Shown in pieces: positions 52,043 through 61,049 of a DNA stretch of 64,000 nucleotides; position 1 is the first letter of the stretch; the number at the start of each line of letters is the position of its first letter. Position numbers and translations under genes: made by a program. The notes under the pieces were generated by a model. It ran no database searches and had not been told where the DNA came from. It saw nothing but the letters and a program-made list of their open reading frames with translations. This DNA is from Candidatus Kuenenia stuttgartensis (lineage in GTDB: Bacteria > Planctomycetota > GCA-002687715 > CAIWVZ01): NCBI GenBank assembly GCA_945860915.1, contig CAMARR010000005.1:21018-85017 (forward strand). Direction: 5' to 3'.

Positions 52043-52426
52043 TCAGGCGCTCTCGGTCTTCACGCGCGCGAGACCAACAAACTCAAGGATCGCCTGCTCG
52101 CCGTTGTCACCGAGGCGGTTCTTCGCAAGACGGAGCACGCGGGTGTACCCCCCCTTGCGTTCCTTGAAGTGCTTTGCGACCTCTCCGAAGAGATGCTCGA
52201 CCAACGTGCGATCGGGCACGATCGCCATCGCGCGTACGCGATTAGCAGGCGTGTCGGTCTTGCCGATGGTCACGAGCTTGTCCGCCATCGGCCGGTATTC
52301 CTTGGCCTTGGCGAGCGTGGTCGTGATGCGGTGATTGATAAGGAGGGCTCGCAGCAGATTCCTGCCGAGGGCCTTCCGGTGAGCGGTGGTACGGCCGAGA
52401 CGACGGCCACTTACGCGATGACGCAT
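52043..52426 (-). CDS. rplQ: 50S ribosomal protein L17
   Basis: A 127-residue L17. Segments MRHRVSGRRLGRTTAHRKALGRNLLRALL and ITTTLAKAKEYRPMADKLVTI are diagnostic. As usual it follows rpoA (22 bases). The C-terminus is slightly extended (VGLARVKTESA). Confidence 0.97.
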   Translation of the reverse strand: MRHRVSGRRLGRTTAHRKALGRNLLRALLINHRITTTLAKAKEYRPMADKLVTIGKTDTPANRVRAMAIVPDRTLVEHLFGEVAKHFKERKGGYTRVLRLAKNRLGDNGEQAILEFVGLARVKTESA

Positions 52427-52448
52427 GACTGGTATTCCGTATCTAAAA

Positions 52449-53519
52449 TCAGAGGGCTTCTGGGTCCTTGCCGATCTCGTCCGCGGTTGGCATCGAATCG
52501 CCGCGGAGAGTTAGGCCGAGTTCCGCAAGCTTGATGCGGATCTCAGTAAGTGTGGTCTTCCCAAAGTTTCGCAGCGCGAGGAGGTCTTCCGTCGAGCGCG
52601 AAGCTAAGTCACCGACCGAAAAGATACGTTCCGACTCAAGGCAATTGTTGGCTCGAACAGAGAGCGCGAGCTCCTGTACCGCCTTGGCCATGAGTGGATC
52701 TGCCGAGCCAGTCGATGCGCCTGACTCAGGCGCCGGCGCTGCGTCCGAGACCGGGATCTCCCCGCCGGCCATGCCATACGAGACGAGCGCGTTGAGGCAC
52801 TTGCGGTAGATCTTCGAAGCCTCGGAGAGAGCTTCTTCAGGTCGGATCGAACCGTCGGTCCAAATTTCGAGGACCAGACGATCGTAGTCCGTCACCTTGC
52901 CTACGCGAGTGTCTTCCGTCGCGTACTTCACGCGAAGCACCGGCGAGTAGCACGAGTCGAGCCAAATACGACCGACTTGCTGGTCGGTCTCCTTCGGTGA
53001 ACGACGCGCACGCGGATCCGCGAATCGGCTGGATCCAAACTCATTTTCTTCCGCCGTCCAATATCCACGGCCTCGGGTGACTTCGAGATCCATCTCGAAA
53101 TCGACCTTCTTGTTGAGGCTGCAGATGACGACTTCCGGATTAACGACAGTCGCGTCGCCCTCGGCGACGATGTCCGCGCCGGTGACCGGTCCCTTCTCGG
53201 ACTTTCGGATGCGCAGCGTGACGGGACCATCCCCGTTCATGCGCACCTTGATGTTCTTGACATTGAGCACGATGTCGGTCATGTCTTCGGTGACACCGTC
53301 TACAGGCTGGAACTCGTGCTCCGCGCCCTTGACGCTGATCCACCGAACGGCAACGCCTTCAATCGATGAAAGCAACACACGGCGAAGACCGTTGCCAATC
53401 GTGTGACCAAAACCACGCTCGAACGGCTCCACGGTAAATTGTCCGTAAGAGTCGGTGAGCGAGTCGCGGTCGACCGTGACACGGGTCGGTAGTTCTAGAT
53501 TCCTCCAGCGCATGCGCAT
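52449..53519 (-). CDS. rpoA: RNA polymerase alpha subunit
   Basis: A 356-residue alpha subunit. The N-terminus reads MRMRWRNLELPTRV, a form I associate with planctomycetes. The dimerisation domain has EPFERGFGHTIGNGLRRVLLSSIEG. After a flexible linker with an Ala/Pro/Ser-rich section (DAAPAPESGASTGSADP), the C-terminal domain contains SVGDLASRSTEDLLALRNFGKTTLTEI for UP-element and activator contact. It lies between rpsD and rplQ, the classical alpha-operon position. Confidence 0.97.
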   Translation of the reverse strand: MRMRWRNLELPTRVTVDRDSLTDSYGQFTVEPFERGFGHTIGNGLRRVLLSSIEGVAVRWISVKGAEHEFQPVDGVTEDMTDIVLNVKNIKVRMNGDGPVTLRIRKSEKGPVTGADIVAEGDATVVNPEVVICSLNKKVDFEMDLEVTRGRGYWTAEENEFGSSRFADPRARRSPKETDQQVGRIWLDSCYSPVLRVKYATEDTRVGKVTDYDRLVLEIWTDGSIRPEEALSEASKIYRKCLNALVSYGMAGGEIPVSDAAPAPESGASTGSADPLMAKAVQELALSVRANNCLESERIFSVGDLASRSTEDLLALRNFGKTTLTEIRIKLAELGLTLRGDSMPTADEIGKDPEAL

Positions 53520-53555
53520 GGTGGGGGTTCCTTTCTCAGTTGGCCTAAGCCGGGA

Positions 53556-54191
53556 TCACTTCGAAGCGCCTTCAACGATCAACTGCTCGCGCAGGATGAA
53601 CGGGAACTCGTCACGGGCGGGCAAACGCAGAACCTTGATGGTCATTGCTTGCTCGTCACGCTCGAGCCACGCCGGACAAACCTGGAATGGCTTCGAACCT
53701 TCCAGGATCTCGGTTAGACGCTTGCGCGGACGCTCCTTCGATGTGAAACCAATCACATCGCCCGCCTTCATGGCGAACGACGGACGGTCAACCTTCTTAC
53801 CGTTGACGGTGACAAGGCCGTGCGCCACGATCTGACGCGCGCTCGCCGGGCCGAGGCTGAAACCAGCCTGACGGACCACGTTGTCGAGGCGGCGTTCGAT
53901 GAGGGACAACAGCGCTGTGCCCGTGTTTCCACGGTCCTTAACTGCGCGTTCGAACACGCCGCGGAACTGGCGGTCGAGAAGGCCGAAGAAACGCTTGAGG
54001 CGTTGCTTCTCGCGCAACTGATTGCCGTATTCCGAGACGCGACCGCGCTTCAAAGCACGGCCTCCCGGCGGGAACGCGTCACCGCGCTTGGCGATGGCGC
54101 ACTTGGCAGTGTGGCAACGCTCCCCCTTCAGGAAGAGCTTCATGCCTTCCCGGCGGCAGAGGCGGCACTTGGGTCCGATGTAACGAGCCAT
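53556..54191 (-). CDS. rpsD: 30S ribosomal protein S4
   Basis: A 211-residue S4, a primary 16S rRNA-binding protein. The N-terminus MARYIGPKCRLCRREGMKLF has a CxxC, and C31-type residues continue in GERCHTAKCAIAKR, suggesting the zinc-binding (C+) form. The S4 RNA-binding domain is RLDNVVRQAGFSLGPASARQIVAHGLVTVNGKKV. It lies between rpsK and rpoA. In E. coli S4 regulates this operon; whether it does here is unknown. Confidence 0.97.
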   Translation of the reverse strand: MARYIGPKCRLCRREGMKLFLKGERCHTAKCAIAKRGDAFPPGGRALKRGRVSEYGNQLREKQRLKRFFGLLDRQFRGVFERAVKDRGNTGTALLSLIERRLDNVVRQAGFSLGPASARQIVAHGLVTVNGKKVDRPSFAMKAGDVIGFTSKERPRKRLTEILEGSKPFQVCPAWLERDEQAMTIKVLRLPARDEFPFILREQLIVEGASK

Positions 54192-54211
54192 GGTGTTTCC
54201 TTGAGTGTGAT

Positions 54212-54643
54212 TTAGACGCGGCGACGCTTCTTAGGGCGGCAACCGTTGTGGGGGACCGGCGTGACGTCTTCAATGGACTTGACTTCAAGTCCTGATTGAC
54301 GCAGTGCACGAACGGCCGACTCGCGACCCGAGCCTGGTCCGGTGATCTTGACGTCAACTTCCTTGACGCCGAACTTGTTGGCAGCCTCGCCTGCGCGCTC
54401 GGCCGCGCGCTGGGCAGCGAATGGCGTGGACTTGCGGGAGCCCTTGTACCCGATCGAGCCGGCACTCGACCAACAGAGCGTGTTGCCCTGAGGATCGGTC
54501 ACCGTGACGATCGTGTTGTTGAAGGAGGCCTTGACGTGAATGACCGCCTTGGCGACGACCTTCTTGACCTTCTTGCCTTTGGGCGCAGTAGCTGCCGCGG
54601 GTGCGGCTGCGTCTGCGGAGGCTTTGTTTTCGTTCGAGGACAT
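54212..54643 (-). CDS. rpsK: 30S ribosomal protein S11
   Basis: A 143-residue S11. An N-terminal Ala/Lys-rich extension of about 30 residues precedes the conserved [21 protein letters not shown]. The core [20 protein letters not shown] and the end [18 protein letters not shown] are canonical. The ATG at 54643 was chosen over the one at 54679 because it gives the simpler N-terminus and keeps clear of rpsM. Confidence 0.96.
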   Translation of the reverse strand: MSSNENKASADAAAPAAATAPKGKKVKKVVAKAVIHVKASFNNTIVTVTDPQGNTLCWSSAGSIGYKGSRKSTPFAAQRAAERAGEAANKFGVKEVDVKITGPGSGRESAVRALRQSGLEVKSIEDVTPVPHNGCRPKKRRRV

Positions 54644-54707
54644 GCTGTTTTCTCGGGACCCCGCTTCCGGGAGTCTCATTCCGCCGCGACAGGCGCGGCG
54701 GATTGGG

Positions 54708-55091
54708 TCACTTCATTGCCTTGACGGACTTCTTGCCCGCGACGGTCTTACGCGGTCCCTTGCGGGTGCGCGCGTTGCTCTGCGTATGCTGACCGCGCAC
54801 CGGCAAATTGCGAATGTGCCGAATTCCGCGATAGCAACGGATGTTCTTGAGGCGTGCGATCGCCTGGCCGATCTGACGGCGAAGCTGTCCCTCGACGGGG
54901 TACTTGCGCTCGATCAGCTGAGCGATCTTGGCGACTTGCTCGTCAGAGATGTCGCGCGCCTTCATTTCGGGATCAAGCCCAAGCTCCTTGCAAATCTCAA
55001 TGGCAAGGTAAGGACCAATGCCATAGAGGTAACGAAGGGAGATCTTGAGGGCTTTATCGTTTGGGATATCGACGCCGGTGATGCGTGGCAT
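54708..55091 (-). CDS. rpsM: 30S ribosomal protein S13
   Basis: A 127-residue S13 of the subunit head, contacting the large subunit and the P-site tRNA. Conserved parts are [23 protein letters not shown] and [20 protein letters not shown], then [16 protein letters not shown]. It follows rpmJ by 11 bases. Confidence 0.97.
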   Translation of the reverse strand: MPRITGVDIPNDKALKISLRYLYGIGPYLAIEICKELGLDPEMKARDISDEQVAKIAQLIERKYPVEGQLRRQIGQAIARLKNIRCYRGIRHIRNLPVRGQHTQSNARTRKGPRKTVAGKKSVKAMK

Positions 55092-55102
55092 AGGTTTCTC
55101 GC

Positions 55103-55219
55103 TCAGCCTTGGCGCTGTTTGTGACGCTTATCGAGCTTGCAAATGATCCGGACGACGCCTTGACGGCGGATCACCCGGCAACCCTCGCAGATGCGCTTCA
55201 CGGATGCACGAACCTTCAT
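55103..55219 (-). CDS. rpmJ: 50S ribosomal protein L36
   Basis: A 38-residue L36. The sequence starts [19 protein letters not shown] and carries the zinc ligands Cys11, Cys14, Cys27 and His33, so it is the zinc-binding (C+) form. It sits between infA and rpsM, the standard position. Confidence 0.96.
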   Translation of the reverse strand: MKVRASVKRICEGCRVIRRQGVVRIICKLDKRHKQRQG

Positions 55220-55231
55220 GACAGACTCCGG

Positions 55232-55447
55232 TCAGCTCCGGTAGACAATGCGCCCTTTTGACAAATCATAGGGCGACATCTCCACCTCAACCTTGTCTCC
55301 GGACAGGATGCGGATGTAGTTCATCCGCATCTTCCCGGAAACGTGTGCGATAACTTCATGCCCGTTTTCGAGGACAACCAGAAACGCCGCATTAGGCAAT
55401 GGCAACTTGACCGTAGCCGTTACCCGGATGGGCTCTTCCTTTGCCAT
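55232..55447 (-). CDS. infA: Translation initiation factor IF-1
   Basis: A 71-residue S1-like OB-fold protein that binds the ribosomal A site during initiation. Typical segments are [40 protein letters not shown] and [22 protein letters not shown] strong ribosome-binding site, GGAGGT, lies nine bases before the ATG. It is the first gene downstream of a strong promoter and a structured leader. Confidence 0.97.
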   Translation of the reverse strand: MAKEEPIRVTATVKLPLPNAAFLVVLENGHEVIAHVSGKMRMNYIRILSGDKVEVEMSPYDLSKGRIVYRS

Positions 55448-55581
55448 CGATTAGGGCACCTCCGATGTGCCGAAGCACACCACGCCGCTGACGACTTCAT
55501 TCAACGCCAACGCGGCGTCAAACCCGACTCTTCCCGACAGGCAGCGGAGCCCCGACGGGTCAGAACTTTCGGCAAAAAAGG
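55448..55581 (-). promoter_or_regulatory. Structured 5' leader of the infA-rpmJ-rpsM-rpsK-rpsD-rpoA-rplQ unit
   Basis: About 134 nt separate the inferred transcription start from infA. Next to the GGAGGT is a stem-loop with a C(UUCG)G tetraloop (arms 55466-55470 and 55475-55479; TGTGC-TTCG-GCACA on the minus strand). A 7-bp pairing ACGCCGC with GCGGCGT encloses the middle of the leader, and pairing of the CCGTCGGGG region is also possible. Such structure before an r-protein operon fits autogenous control, but no known leader family is recognised. Confidence 0.5.
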
Positions 55582-55587
55582 GTCGAG

Positions 55588-55616
55588 ATCCTAGCCAGTT
55601 CGTGGCTCGGTGTCAA
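55588..55616 (-). promoter_or_regulatory. Sigma-70-type promoter before infA
   Basis: On the minus strand TTGACA (55616-55611), a 17-base spacer and TAGGAT (55593-55588) are near the ideal consensus. The -35 box overlaps the stop codon of adk. It would give infA through rplQ their own transcription start within the super-operon, in the place where map is often found. Confidence 0.75.
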
Positions 55617-56257
55617 CCCCCAACGACACGATCAAGTGCCGCCGTAACATTCGTAACCGTCCCTGAGGCAACAACCTCACGGAGCAAGCCCCGCTCCCGA
55701 TACCAAGCCTCAAGTGGAGCAGTTTTGCGGTCATACTCCTCTAGGCGGCGAGCTACGGTCTCAGGACGGTCGTCCTCACGAACATAGGTCTCTCCCCCGC
55801 AGGAATCGCAGCAACCTGCGACCTTCGGAGGGTTCGACTCCAAATTGAACACCGTGCCGCAAGACCTGCAGGTCACTCGGGATGAGAGCCGAGCAACCAA
55901 CTCGTTGCGATCAATGGTGAAGTTGACGACAGCCTTGAGAGGCAGTCCCAACTCGACCAATGAGACCGACAAAGACTCGGCTTGCGGAACAGTCCGGGGA
56001 AATCCATCAAGGATAAACCCCTTCCGACAATCTGCCTCGGCGAGCCTCTCGCGAACGATTCGGCACACCACGGCATCTGGTACGAGCTCGCCACGATCAA
56101 GGAATCCCTTGGCTTCTACGCCGACGGGAGTTCCGTTCTTGATCGCAGCCCGAAAGATGTCTCCGGTTGAGACGTGCGGCACCAGAATCCGGGACGCAAG
56201 CACCTTAGCCTGCGTACCCTTTCCAGCGCCGGGCGCCCCGAGGAAGACCAAGTGCAT
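55613..56257 (-). CDS. adk: Adenylate kinase, zinc-containing LID form
   Basis: A 214-residue kinase interconverting ATP, ADP and AMP. The P-loop is GAPGAGKGT (7-15), the AMP-binding part is STGDIFRAAI and LDGFPRT, and the LID carries four cysteines (130, 133, 150 and 153) that can bind zinc, as in many non-enteric bacteria. It is two bases after secY, the usual order; map, which often follows, is missing. Confidence 0.96.
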   Translation of the reverse strand: MHLVFLGAPGAGKGTQAKVLASRILVPHVSTGDIFRAAIKNGTPVGVEAKGFLDRGELVPDAVVCRIVRERLAEADCRKGFILDGFPRTVPQAESLSVSLVELGLPLKAVVNFTIDRNELVARLSSRVTCRSCGTVFNLESNPPKVAGCCDSCGGETYVREDDRPETVARRLEEYDRKTAPLEAWYRERGLLREVVASGTVTNVTAALDRVVGG

Positions 56258-56259
56258 CT

Positions 56260-57573
56260 TCAGTTCGACTTCTTCTTCGCACCACCCATGAAGCCCTCAT
56301 AGTTGCGTTGCATGAGGCTTGCATTGAGCTTGTCCACGATGTCGAGGGCAACGCCGACGACGATCAAAATACCGGTGCCACCCAAGAAGCCTGCAGTGAA
56401 GTAGTCCACCGACATGATCTTGCTGGCCACTTCCGGGATCACTGCGACTACTGCAAGGAAGAATGCGCCGAGCAGAGTCACCTTGGACAGAACAGACTCG
56501 AGATACGACGCGGTGTCCTTGCCTGGCCTGATGCCAGGGATGAACGCGCCGTTTTCCTTAAGGTTATTCGCAATCTCGGTCGGCTGGAACATGAGCGATG
56601 TCCAGAAGAACGAGAAGAAGATGATCAGCGTGACGTAGAGCGTCACGTGGACAAAAGTACCCGATGACATCCAGCTCGGGAGGTTTTGCACCCCACGAAT
56701 TGTCTGAATGAGCGTCATCGGAAGCATGATCAACGACGAAGCAAAAATGACAGGCATGACGCTCGGCATGTTCAACTTCACCGGAAGGTAGTGCTTCTGG
56801 CCACCCATCATCCGACCGCCTCGAACCATCTTTGCGCTTTGCATCGGAATACGGCGCTGTCCACGTTGTGTGTAGACGACACCGATCACGATGAGGAAGT
56901 AGGTCGACGCGAGAATCGCACCCATAAGGAAAGTGGTGGGATTCTTAGGGTCGATCAGGCGATAGAACGCTGAGGGCACATCCGAGACAATGCCTGTGAC
57001 GATCAGAAGAGAAGAGCCGTTGCCGATTCCGTACTCGGTGATCTGCTCGCCGATCCACATGAGGAACACGGTTCCCGCGGTGATGGCGAGAGCTCCTTGA
57101 ATGACAAATCCCCAGCCGAACGTCCCGATAACCGGTACGCCACCGACAGTCAAAGTGTCAAAGTTCTTGCAAAGAATGACGCCCTGGATGAACGCCAATG
57201 GAACCGTGGTCAACCGGGAATACTGGTTGATCTTCCGTTGACCGGCCGCGCCCTCCTTCGCCAACGCCTCAAGCGATGGAAGCACCTTCGAGAGCAGTGA
57301 GAAGATGATGGAGGACGAGATGTAGGGCAGAATGCCTAGCGCAAATATCACCGGCATCTTGAGATTGCCGGCCGCCAGCTTATTCATGAACCCGATGAGT
57401 TCACCGAGGCCCGAGTTCGTTCCCTCGATCATGAACTGGGCAAATGCTTCGCCGTCAACTCCAGGCAGTGGGATGTAAAAACCAAGGCGAAAGACGAGAA
57501 GTAGGCCGAGTGTCCAGAAAAGCCGAGTGCGCAGATCTGGGACCTTGAAGATGTTTTGCAACTGGCCGAGCAT
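56260..57573 (-). CDS. secY: Protein translocase subunit SecY
   Basis: A 437-residue channel protein of the Sec translocon with ten transmembrane helices. Landmarks are DLRTRLFWTLGLLLVFRLGFYIPLPGVDG, the plug and pore region, GIGNGSSLLIVTGIV and QRGQRRIPMQSAKMVRGGRMMGGQKHYLPVKLN, then GIRPGKDTASYLESVLSKVTLLGAFFLAV. The ATG at 57573 follows the rplO stop by one base; the longer frame from 57642 lies inside rplO and was rejected. Confidence 0.97.
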   Translation of the reverse strand: MLGQLQNIFKVPDLRTRLFWTLGLLLVFRLGFYIPLPGVDGEAFAQFMIEGTNSGLGELIGFMNKLAAGNLKMPVIFALGILPYISSSIIFSLLSKVLPSLEALAKEGAAGQRKINQYSRLTTVPLAFIQGVILCKNFDTLTVGGVPVIGTFGWGFVIQGALAITAGTVFLMWIGEQITEYGIGNGSSLLIVTGIVSDVPSAFYRLIDPKNPTTFLMGAILASTYFLIVIGVVYTQRGQRRIPMQSAKMVRGGRMMGGQKHYLPVKLNMPSVMPVIFASSLIMLPMTLIQTIRGVQNLPSWMSSGTFVHVTLYVTLIIFFSFFWTSLMFQPTEIANNLKENGAFIPGIRPGKDTASYLESVLSKVTLLGAFFLAVVAVIPEVASKIMSVDYFTAGFLGGTGILIVVGVALDIVDKLNASLMQRNYEGFMGGAKKKSN

Positions 57574-57574
57574 C

Positions 57575-58021
57575 TCAGCCAATCTCCTCTGCCTTGCCGC
57601 CCGCCGACTCGATGGCCCCCTTCGCCTTTGCCGAGTAGGCATTGGCGCGGACCGTCAACTTCTTCGAGAGCGTGCCACGTGCAAGCACCTTGAGCAGCTT
57701 TGCTCCACCTGGGATCAAGCCGATCTTCTTAAGTGCCGCCATGTCCACAGTCGAGCCCGCGTCGAACCGCTCGAGGTCGCAGACGTTGATGACGTCATAT
57801 TCAACCTTAAACGGATGATTGGAGAATCCCCGCTTCGGCAAGCGGCGGAAGAGTGGCATCTGACCACCCATAAATCCAGGACGAACGCTCGAGCCAGACC
57901 GCGACATCTGACCTTTGACACCGCGTCCCGCGGTCTTGCCGCGCCCCGAGCCAATACCGCGTCCTACGCGGAGACGGTATTCACGCGGCGATGCGTTCTT
58001 CTTAATGTCGTCAAGGTTCAT
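57575..58021 (-). CDS. rplO: 50S ribosomal protein L15
   Basis: A 148-residue L15. The glycine-rich N-terminal arm reads VGRGIGSGRGKTAGRGVKGQ, then GGQMPLFRRLPKRGF, both diagnostic. It follows rpsE directly (15 bases); rpmD (L30), which normally sits between these two, is absent. Confidence 0.97.
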   Translation of the reverse strand: MNLDDIKKNASPREYRLRVGRGIGSGRGKTAGRGVKGQMSRSGSSVRPGFMGGQMPLFRRLPKRGFSNHPFKVEYDVINVCDLERFDAGSTVDMAALKKIGLIPGGAKLLKVLARGTLSKKLTVRANAYSAKAKGAIESAGGKAEEIG

Positions 58022-58036
58022 TGAACCGCTTCCTCA

Positions 58037-58570
58037 CTAGCTGATGGAGACGCCGCGGAGGCTCTCCACTTGATCCTTCGTCCGGAGGCCCTCGAGTGCG
58101 ATCATGGTCGCCTTCGCGAGGTTCACCGGATTGGTGCTGCCGATCGCCTTTGTGACGATGTCACCGATTCCAGCCGCCGTGACAAGTGCGCGGATCGTCG
58201 CGCCCGCGATAACGCCCGTACCCGGAGCAGCCGGGAGGAGCACCACCTTGGACGCACCGAAACAGCCCACCACACGATGCGGAATACTGGTTCCCTTGGT
58301 CGAGATAGGACGAAGCGCCTTGCGGGCTTCCTTGTTCCCCTTCTCAACAGATTGCGGAACCTCGTTTGCCTTGCCGAACCCGAGGCCCAAGCGACCGCGA
58401 CGGTCGCCGACCACAACCAAGGCAGAGAACGAGAAGCGCTTGCCGCCCTTCACAACCTTGCAAGAGCGGTTGATCTTAATCACCGTTTCCTGCATATCGT
58501 CGCGTGACCCCTGGTCATGCTGCGGACGACGGTTGCGCGGACCCCCGCGATGACCCTGATGATTTTCCAT
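58037..58570 (-). CDS. rpsE: 30S ribosomal protein S5
   Basis: A 177-residue S5, involved in decoding fidelity and helicase activity of the ribosome. It shows INRSCKVVKGGKRFSFSALVVVGD, GKANEVPQSVEKGNKEARKAL and LLPAAPGTGVIAGATIRALVTAAGI. The N-terminal 25 residues are Gly/Arg/His-rich and variable. Confidence 0.97.
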   Translation of the reverse strand: MENHQGHRGGPRNRRPQHDQGSRDDMQETVIKINRSCKVVKGGKRFSFSALVVVGDRRGRLGLGFGKANEVPQSVEKGNKEARKALRPISTKGTSIPHRVVGCFGASKVVLLPAAPGTGVIAGATIRALVTAAGIGDIVTKAIGSTNPVNLAKATMIALEGLRTKDQVESLRGVSIS

Positions 58571-58578
58571 CGTGTTCC

Positions 58579-58950
58579 TTAGAACTCGAGGCCAGCCTTG
58601 CGAGCTGCCTCCGCGAGCGCTTGTACGCGCCCGTGGTAAACGAATCCATTGCGGTCAAAGACAACCTTCTTGATGCCAGCCTTGATCGCACGCTCGGCCA
58701 AAGCAACGCCGACTGCTTCAGCAGCAGCCTTGTTGCCAGTGGCCTTGAGCGAACCCGCGATGGCCTTTTCGACGGTAGCGGCCGACGCAAGCGTCGTCCC
58801 GTTCTCGTCGTTGATGACCTGCGCGTAGATGTGCTCTAGGCTGCGGAAGATCGAGAGACGCGGGCGATCGGCAATTCCGAACGCCTTCTTGCGAATGTGG
58901 TACTTGCGGCGCGTACGACGCAGTGCCTTCTTTTGTGTCTGGGAGGCCAT
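58579..58950 (-). CDS. rplR: 50S ribosomal protein L18
   Basis: A 123-residue L18 that binds 5S rRNA. It has [41 protein letters not shown] and ends with [25 protein letters not shown], the conserved tail. It is placed between rplF and rpsE as usual. Confidence 0.97.
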   Translation of the reverse strand: MASQTQKKALRRTRRKYHIRKKAFGIADRPRLSIFRSLEHIYAQVINDENGTTLASAATVEKAIAGSLKATGNKAAAEAVGVALAERAIKAGIKKVVFDRNGFVYHGRVQALAEAARKAGLEF

Positions 58951-58953
58951 AGA

Positions 58954-59502
58954 TCAACCCTTCCCGCCAACAGACTTGCCCTGCTTCCGCTGTATGACCT
59001 CTTTGTCATAGCGGATGCCCTTGCCCTTGTAAGGCTCAGGCGGGCGAACTTTGCGAACGACGGCCGCAAACTGGCCGACCTTCTGACGGTCAGAACCCTT
59101 GATGAAAATCTGTGTGGGCTTGGGTGTTTCCACTACGAGGCCATCGGGGATCTTGATGTCGACGGTATGACAGAAGCCGATATTGAGAATCAGCTTGTCC
59201 TTCCCTTCAACGCGAGCGTTGAAACCGACGCCTTCGATCTCCAAGTTCTTCTGGAACCCCTTCGACACCCCCGTGATCATGTTGTTCAGGAGGGCACGGT
59301 AGAGTCCATGGAACGCCCGGTCTCTGCGCTCGTCGCCCTGACGGGTAACGGAAGCAGAGGTGCCTTCGACTTTCACTGCAAAGCCCGTGACTAGCTCTTG
59401 TTTGAGCTCGCCCTTGGGGCCCTTCACTGCAACTGTCGAGCCTGCCACCGCGATGGTGACGCCGGACGGAATTGCAATGGCTTTTACTCCGATGCGGGAC
59501 AT
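58954..59502 (-). CDS. rplF: 50S ribosomal protein L6
   Basis: A 182-residue L6 with the two repeated domains. It starts MSRIGVKAIAIPSGVTI, and the C-terminal PPEPYKGKGIRYDKEVIQRKQGKS is the conserved rRNA-binding signature. It follows rpsH by 16 bases. Confidence 0.97.
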   Translation of the reverse strand: MSRIGVKAIAIPSGVTIAVAGSTVAVKGPKGELKQELVTGFAVKVEGTSASVTRQGDERRDRAFHGLYRALLNNMITGVSKGFQKNLEIEGVGFNARVEGKDKLILNIGFCHTVDIKIPDGLVVETPKPTQIFIKGSDRQKVGQFAAVVRKVRPPEPYKGKGIRYDKEVIQRKQGKSVGGKG

Positions 59503-59518
59503 TCGGTGACTCCTGTGC

Positions 59519-59917
59519 TCACCAGACCTCGCAGAGGATCTCGCCGCCCACGTTGCGCGTACGCGCCTCGTTGTCGGACAAGATTCCGCAATTCGTGCTC
59601 ACAATGGCTACCCCAAGTCCGTCCAAGACTTTTGGCAAGTCCTGAGCGTTTCTGTAGACACGACGTCCGGGACGGCTCACTCGCTGGATGTGCGAGATCA
59701 CCTTCTCCCCGTCGGGTCCGTACTTGAGGAAAACGCGAATAATTCCACGGTGTCCGTCTTCCACGACCCGAAAGTCGCGAACGAAACCGTGGCGCTTGAG
59801 TGCCTCCACAATTTCCCGTTTCAGATTCGATGCGGGTGCATCTACTGAATCCTCGCCGTTGGTAACGGCGTTGCGGATACGGGTGAGAAGGTCTGCAATA
59901 GGATCGGTCATGCTCAT
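59519..59917 (-). CDS. rpsH: 30S ribosomal protein S8
   Basis: A 132-residue S8, a central-domain assembly protein. It starts MSMTDPIADLLTRIRNA and ends VSTNCGILSDNEARTRNVGGEILCEVW, both typical. AGAGG lies eight bases upstream of the ATG at 59917, which decides against the 37-residue longer frame. In E. coli S8 represses the spc operon through rplE; no clear counterpart site was identified here. Confidence 0.96.
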   Translation of the reverse strand: MSMTDPIADLLTRIRNAVTNGEDSVDAPASNLKREIVEALKRHGFVRDFRVVEDGHRGIIRVFLKYGPDGEKVISHIQRVSRPGRRVYRNAQDLPKVLDGLGVAIVSTNCGILSDNEARTRNVGGEILCEVW

Positions 59918-59933
59918 GATGCGCCTCTTTGGC

Positions 59934-60119
59934 TCACCAGCTTGCCTTGCGGACCCCGGGAATCTCGCCGTTGTGGGCGAGCTTCCGGAAACAGCAACGG
60001 CAGATGCCGAACTTTTGGTAAACCCCACGTGGACGGCCGCACAGCGTGCAGCGACTGCGATGCCTCGTAGGGAACTTAGGCTTACGATTTGATTTGTTTA
60101 CTTGCGCTTTGGTGGCCAC
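59934..60119 (-). CDS. rpsN: 30S ribosomal protein S14, zinc type
   Basis: A 61-residue type Z S14. Zinc cysteines are Cys24, Cys27, Cys40 and Cys43 (CTLC and CRCC). The end reads [18 protein letters not shown], the canonical type Z tail. It lies between rplE and rpsH. Confidence 0.97.
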   Translation of the reverse strand: MATKAQVNKSNRKPKFPTRHRSRCTLCGRPRGVYQKFGICRCCFRKLAHNGEIPGVRKASW

Positions 60120-60127
60120 GATGGTCC

Positions 60128-60694
60128 TCAGTTGCGCTTGAATGGCATGCCGAGCAAGGTCAGGAGTTCAAGCGACATGGCGTCGCTGCCACCTGACATG
60201 CAGATCGTAACGTCCATACCCTGGTGGAACTCGGCCTTGTCCATCAGGATTTCCGGGAACACTGATTGGTCTTGAAGACCCATCGAGTAATTCCCGCGAC
60301 CATCGAACGAATCCGACTTCACTCCACGGAAGTCGCGAATACGGGGAATCGCCAGAGTGACCAGGCGATCAAGGAATTCCCACATGCGGGCACCACGCAG
60401 ATCGACTTTGACGCCGATCGGCAAACCCTCACGAAGGCGGAAACCTGCGACAGCGAGCTTCGAGATGCACGTAACAGGCTTTTGGCCTGTGATCTGCCCA
60501 AGATGGGAGACGGCTTCTTCGATGCGCTTTTTGTTGTCGATGGCCTTACCAACGCCCATGTTGATAACGATCTTCTTCAGGCGCGGGACTTGGTTGACAT
60601 TCTTCAAACCGAACTTAGTCGCAAGGGCTTTAACGATTTCATCGTTGTAGCGCTGCGCAAGTCGCGGCTTGGAAGAGGCTAGTGCTGTAGCCAT
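60128..60694 (-). CDS. rplE: 50S ribosomal protein L5
   Basis: A 188-residue L5, which binds 5S rRNA. Landmarks are [62 protein letters not shown] and [20 protein letters not shown]. It follows rplX by three bases. Confidence 0.97.
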   Translation of the reverse strand: MATALASSKPRLAQRYNDEIVKALATKFGLKNVNQVPRLKKIVINMGVGKAIDNKKRIEEAVSHLGQITGQKPVTCISKLAVAGFRLREGLPIGVKVDLRGARMWEFLDRLVTLAIPRIRDFRGVKSDSFDGRGNYSMGLQDQSVFPEILMDKAEFHQGMDVTICMSGGSDAMSLELLTLLGMPFKRN

Positions 60695-60697
60695 GAA

Positions 60698-61033
60698 TTA
60701 CTTTCCCTTTCCTGACGCGACACCGACAGGCTTGCCGGAACGCGCCGAGACGCGGGTCTTCTTCCCATCAGCACCGGTCTGCATGCGAATCCTGACTCCG
60801 CGGCCGTCGGCCTCAGACCAGAGTGCAACGCTTGAAGCCGCCATGGGGGCCGGACGCTGAACGCGTCCTCCCGCCTGCGGGTTCTGCGGATTGCGCTTCA
60901 AATGCTTGGTGATGATGTTGATACCCTCGACGACGACCTTCCCGTGCTTCGGGAGGACGCTGAGGACACGGCCGCGCTTGCCACGGTCTTTACCGCGGAG
61001 CACCACGACCTCGTCATTTGTTCGAATTTTCAT
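60698..61033 (-). CDS. rplX: 50S ribosomal protein L24
   Basis: A 111-residue L24, an assembly initiator of the large subunit. It has the KOW motif ([21 protein letters not shown]), then [19 protein letters not shown] and a basic tail. The ATG at 61033 was chosen because the longer frame from 61057 overlaps rplN and lacks the normal MKIR start. Confidence 0.94.
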   Translation of the reverse strand: MKIRTNDEVVVLRGKDRGKRGRVLSVLPKHGKVVVEGINIITKHLKRNPQNPQAGGRVQRPAPMAASSVALWSEADGRGVRIRMQTGADGKKTRVSARSGKPVGVASGKGK

Positions 61034-61049
61034 CGTTCGCTCGCAGGTC

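Noticed and set aside
53455..53835. A 126-codon plus-strand frame over the rpoA-rpsD junction
   Set aside because: It is antisense to two certain genes and Arg/Ser-rich without motifs.
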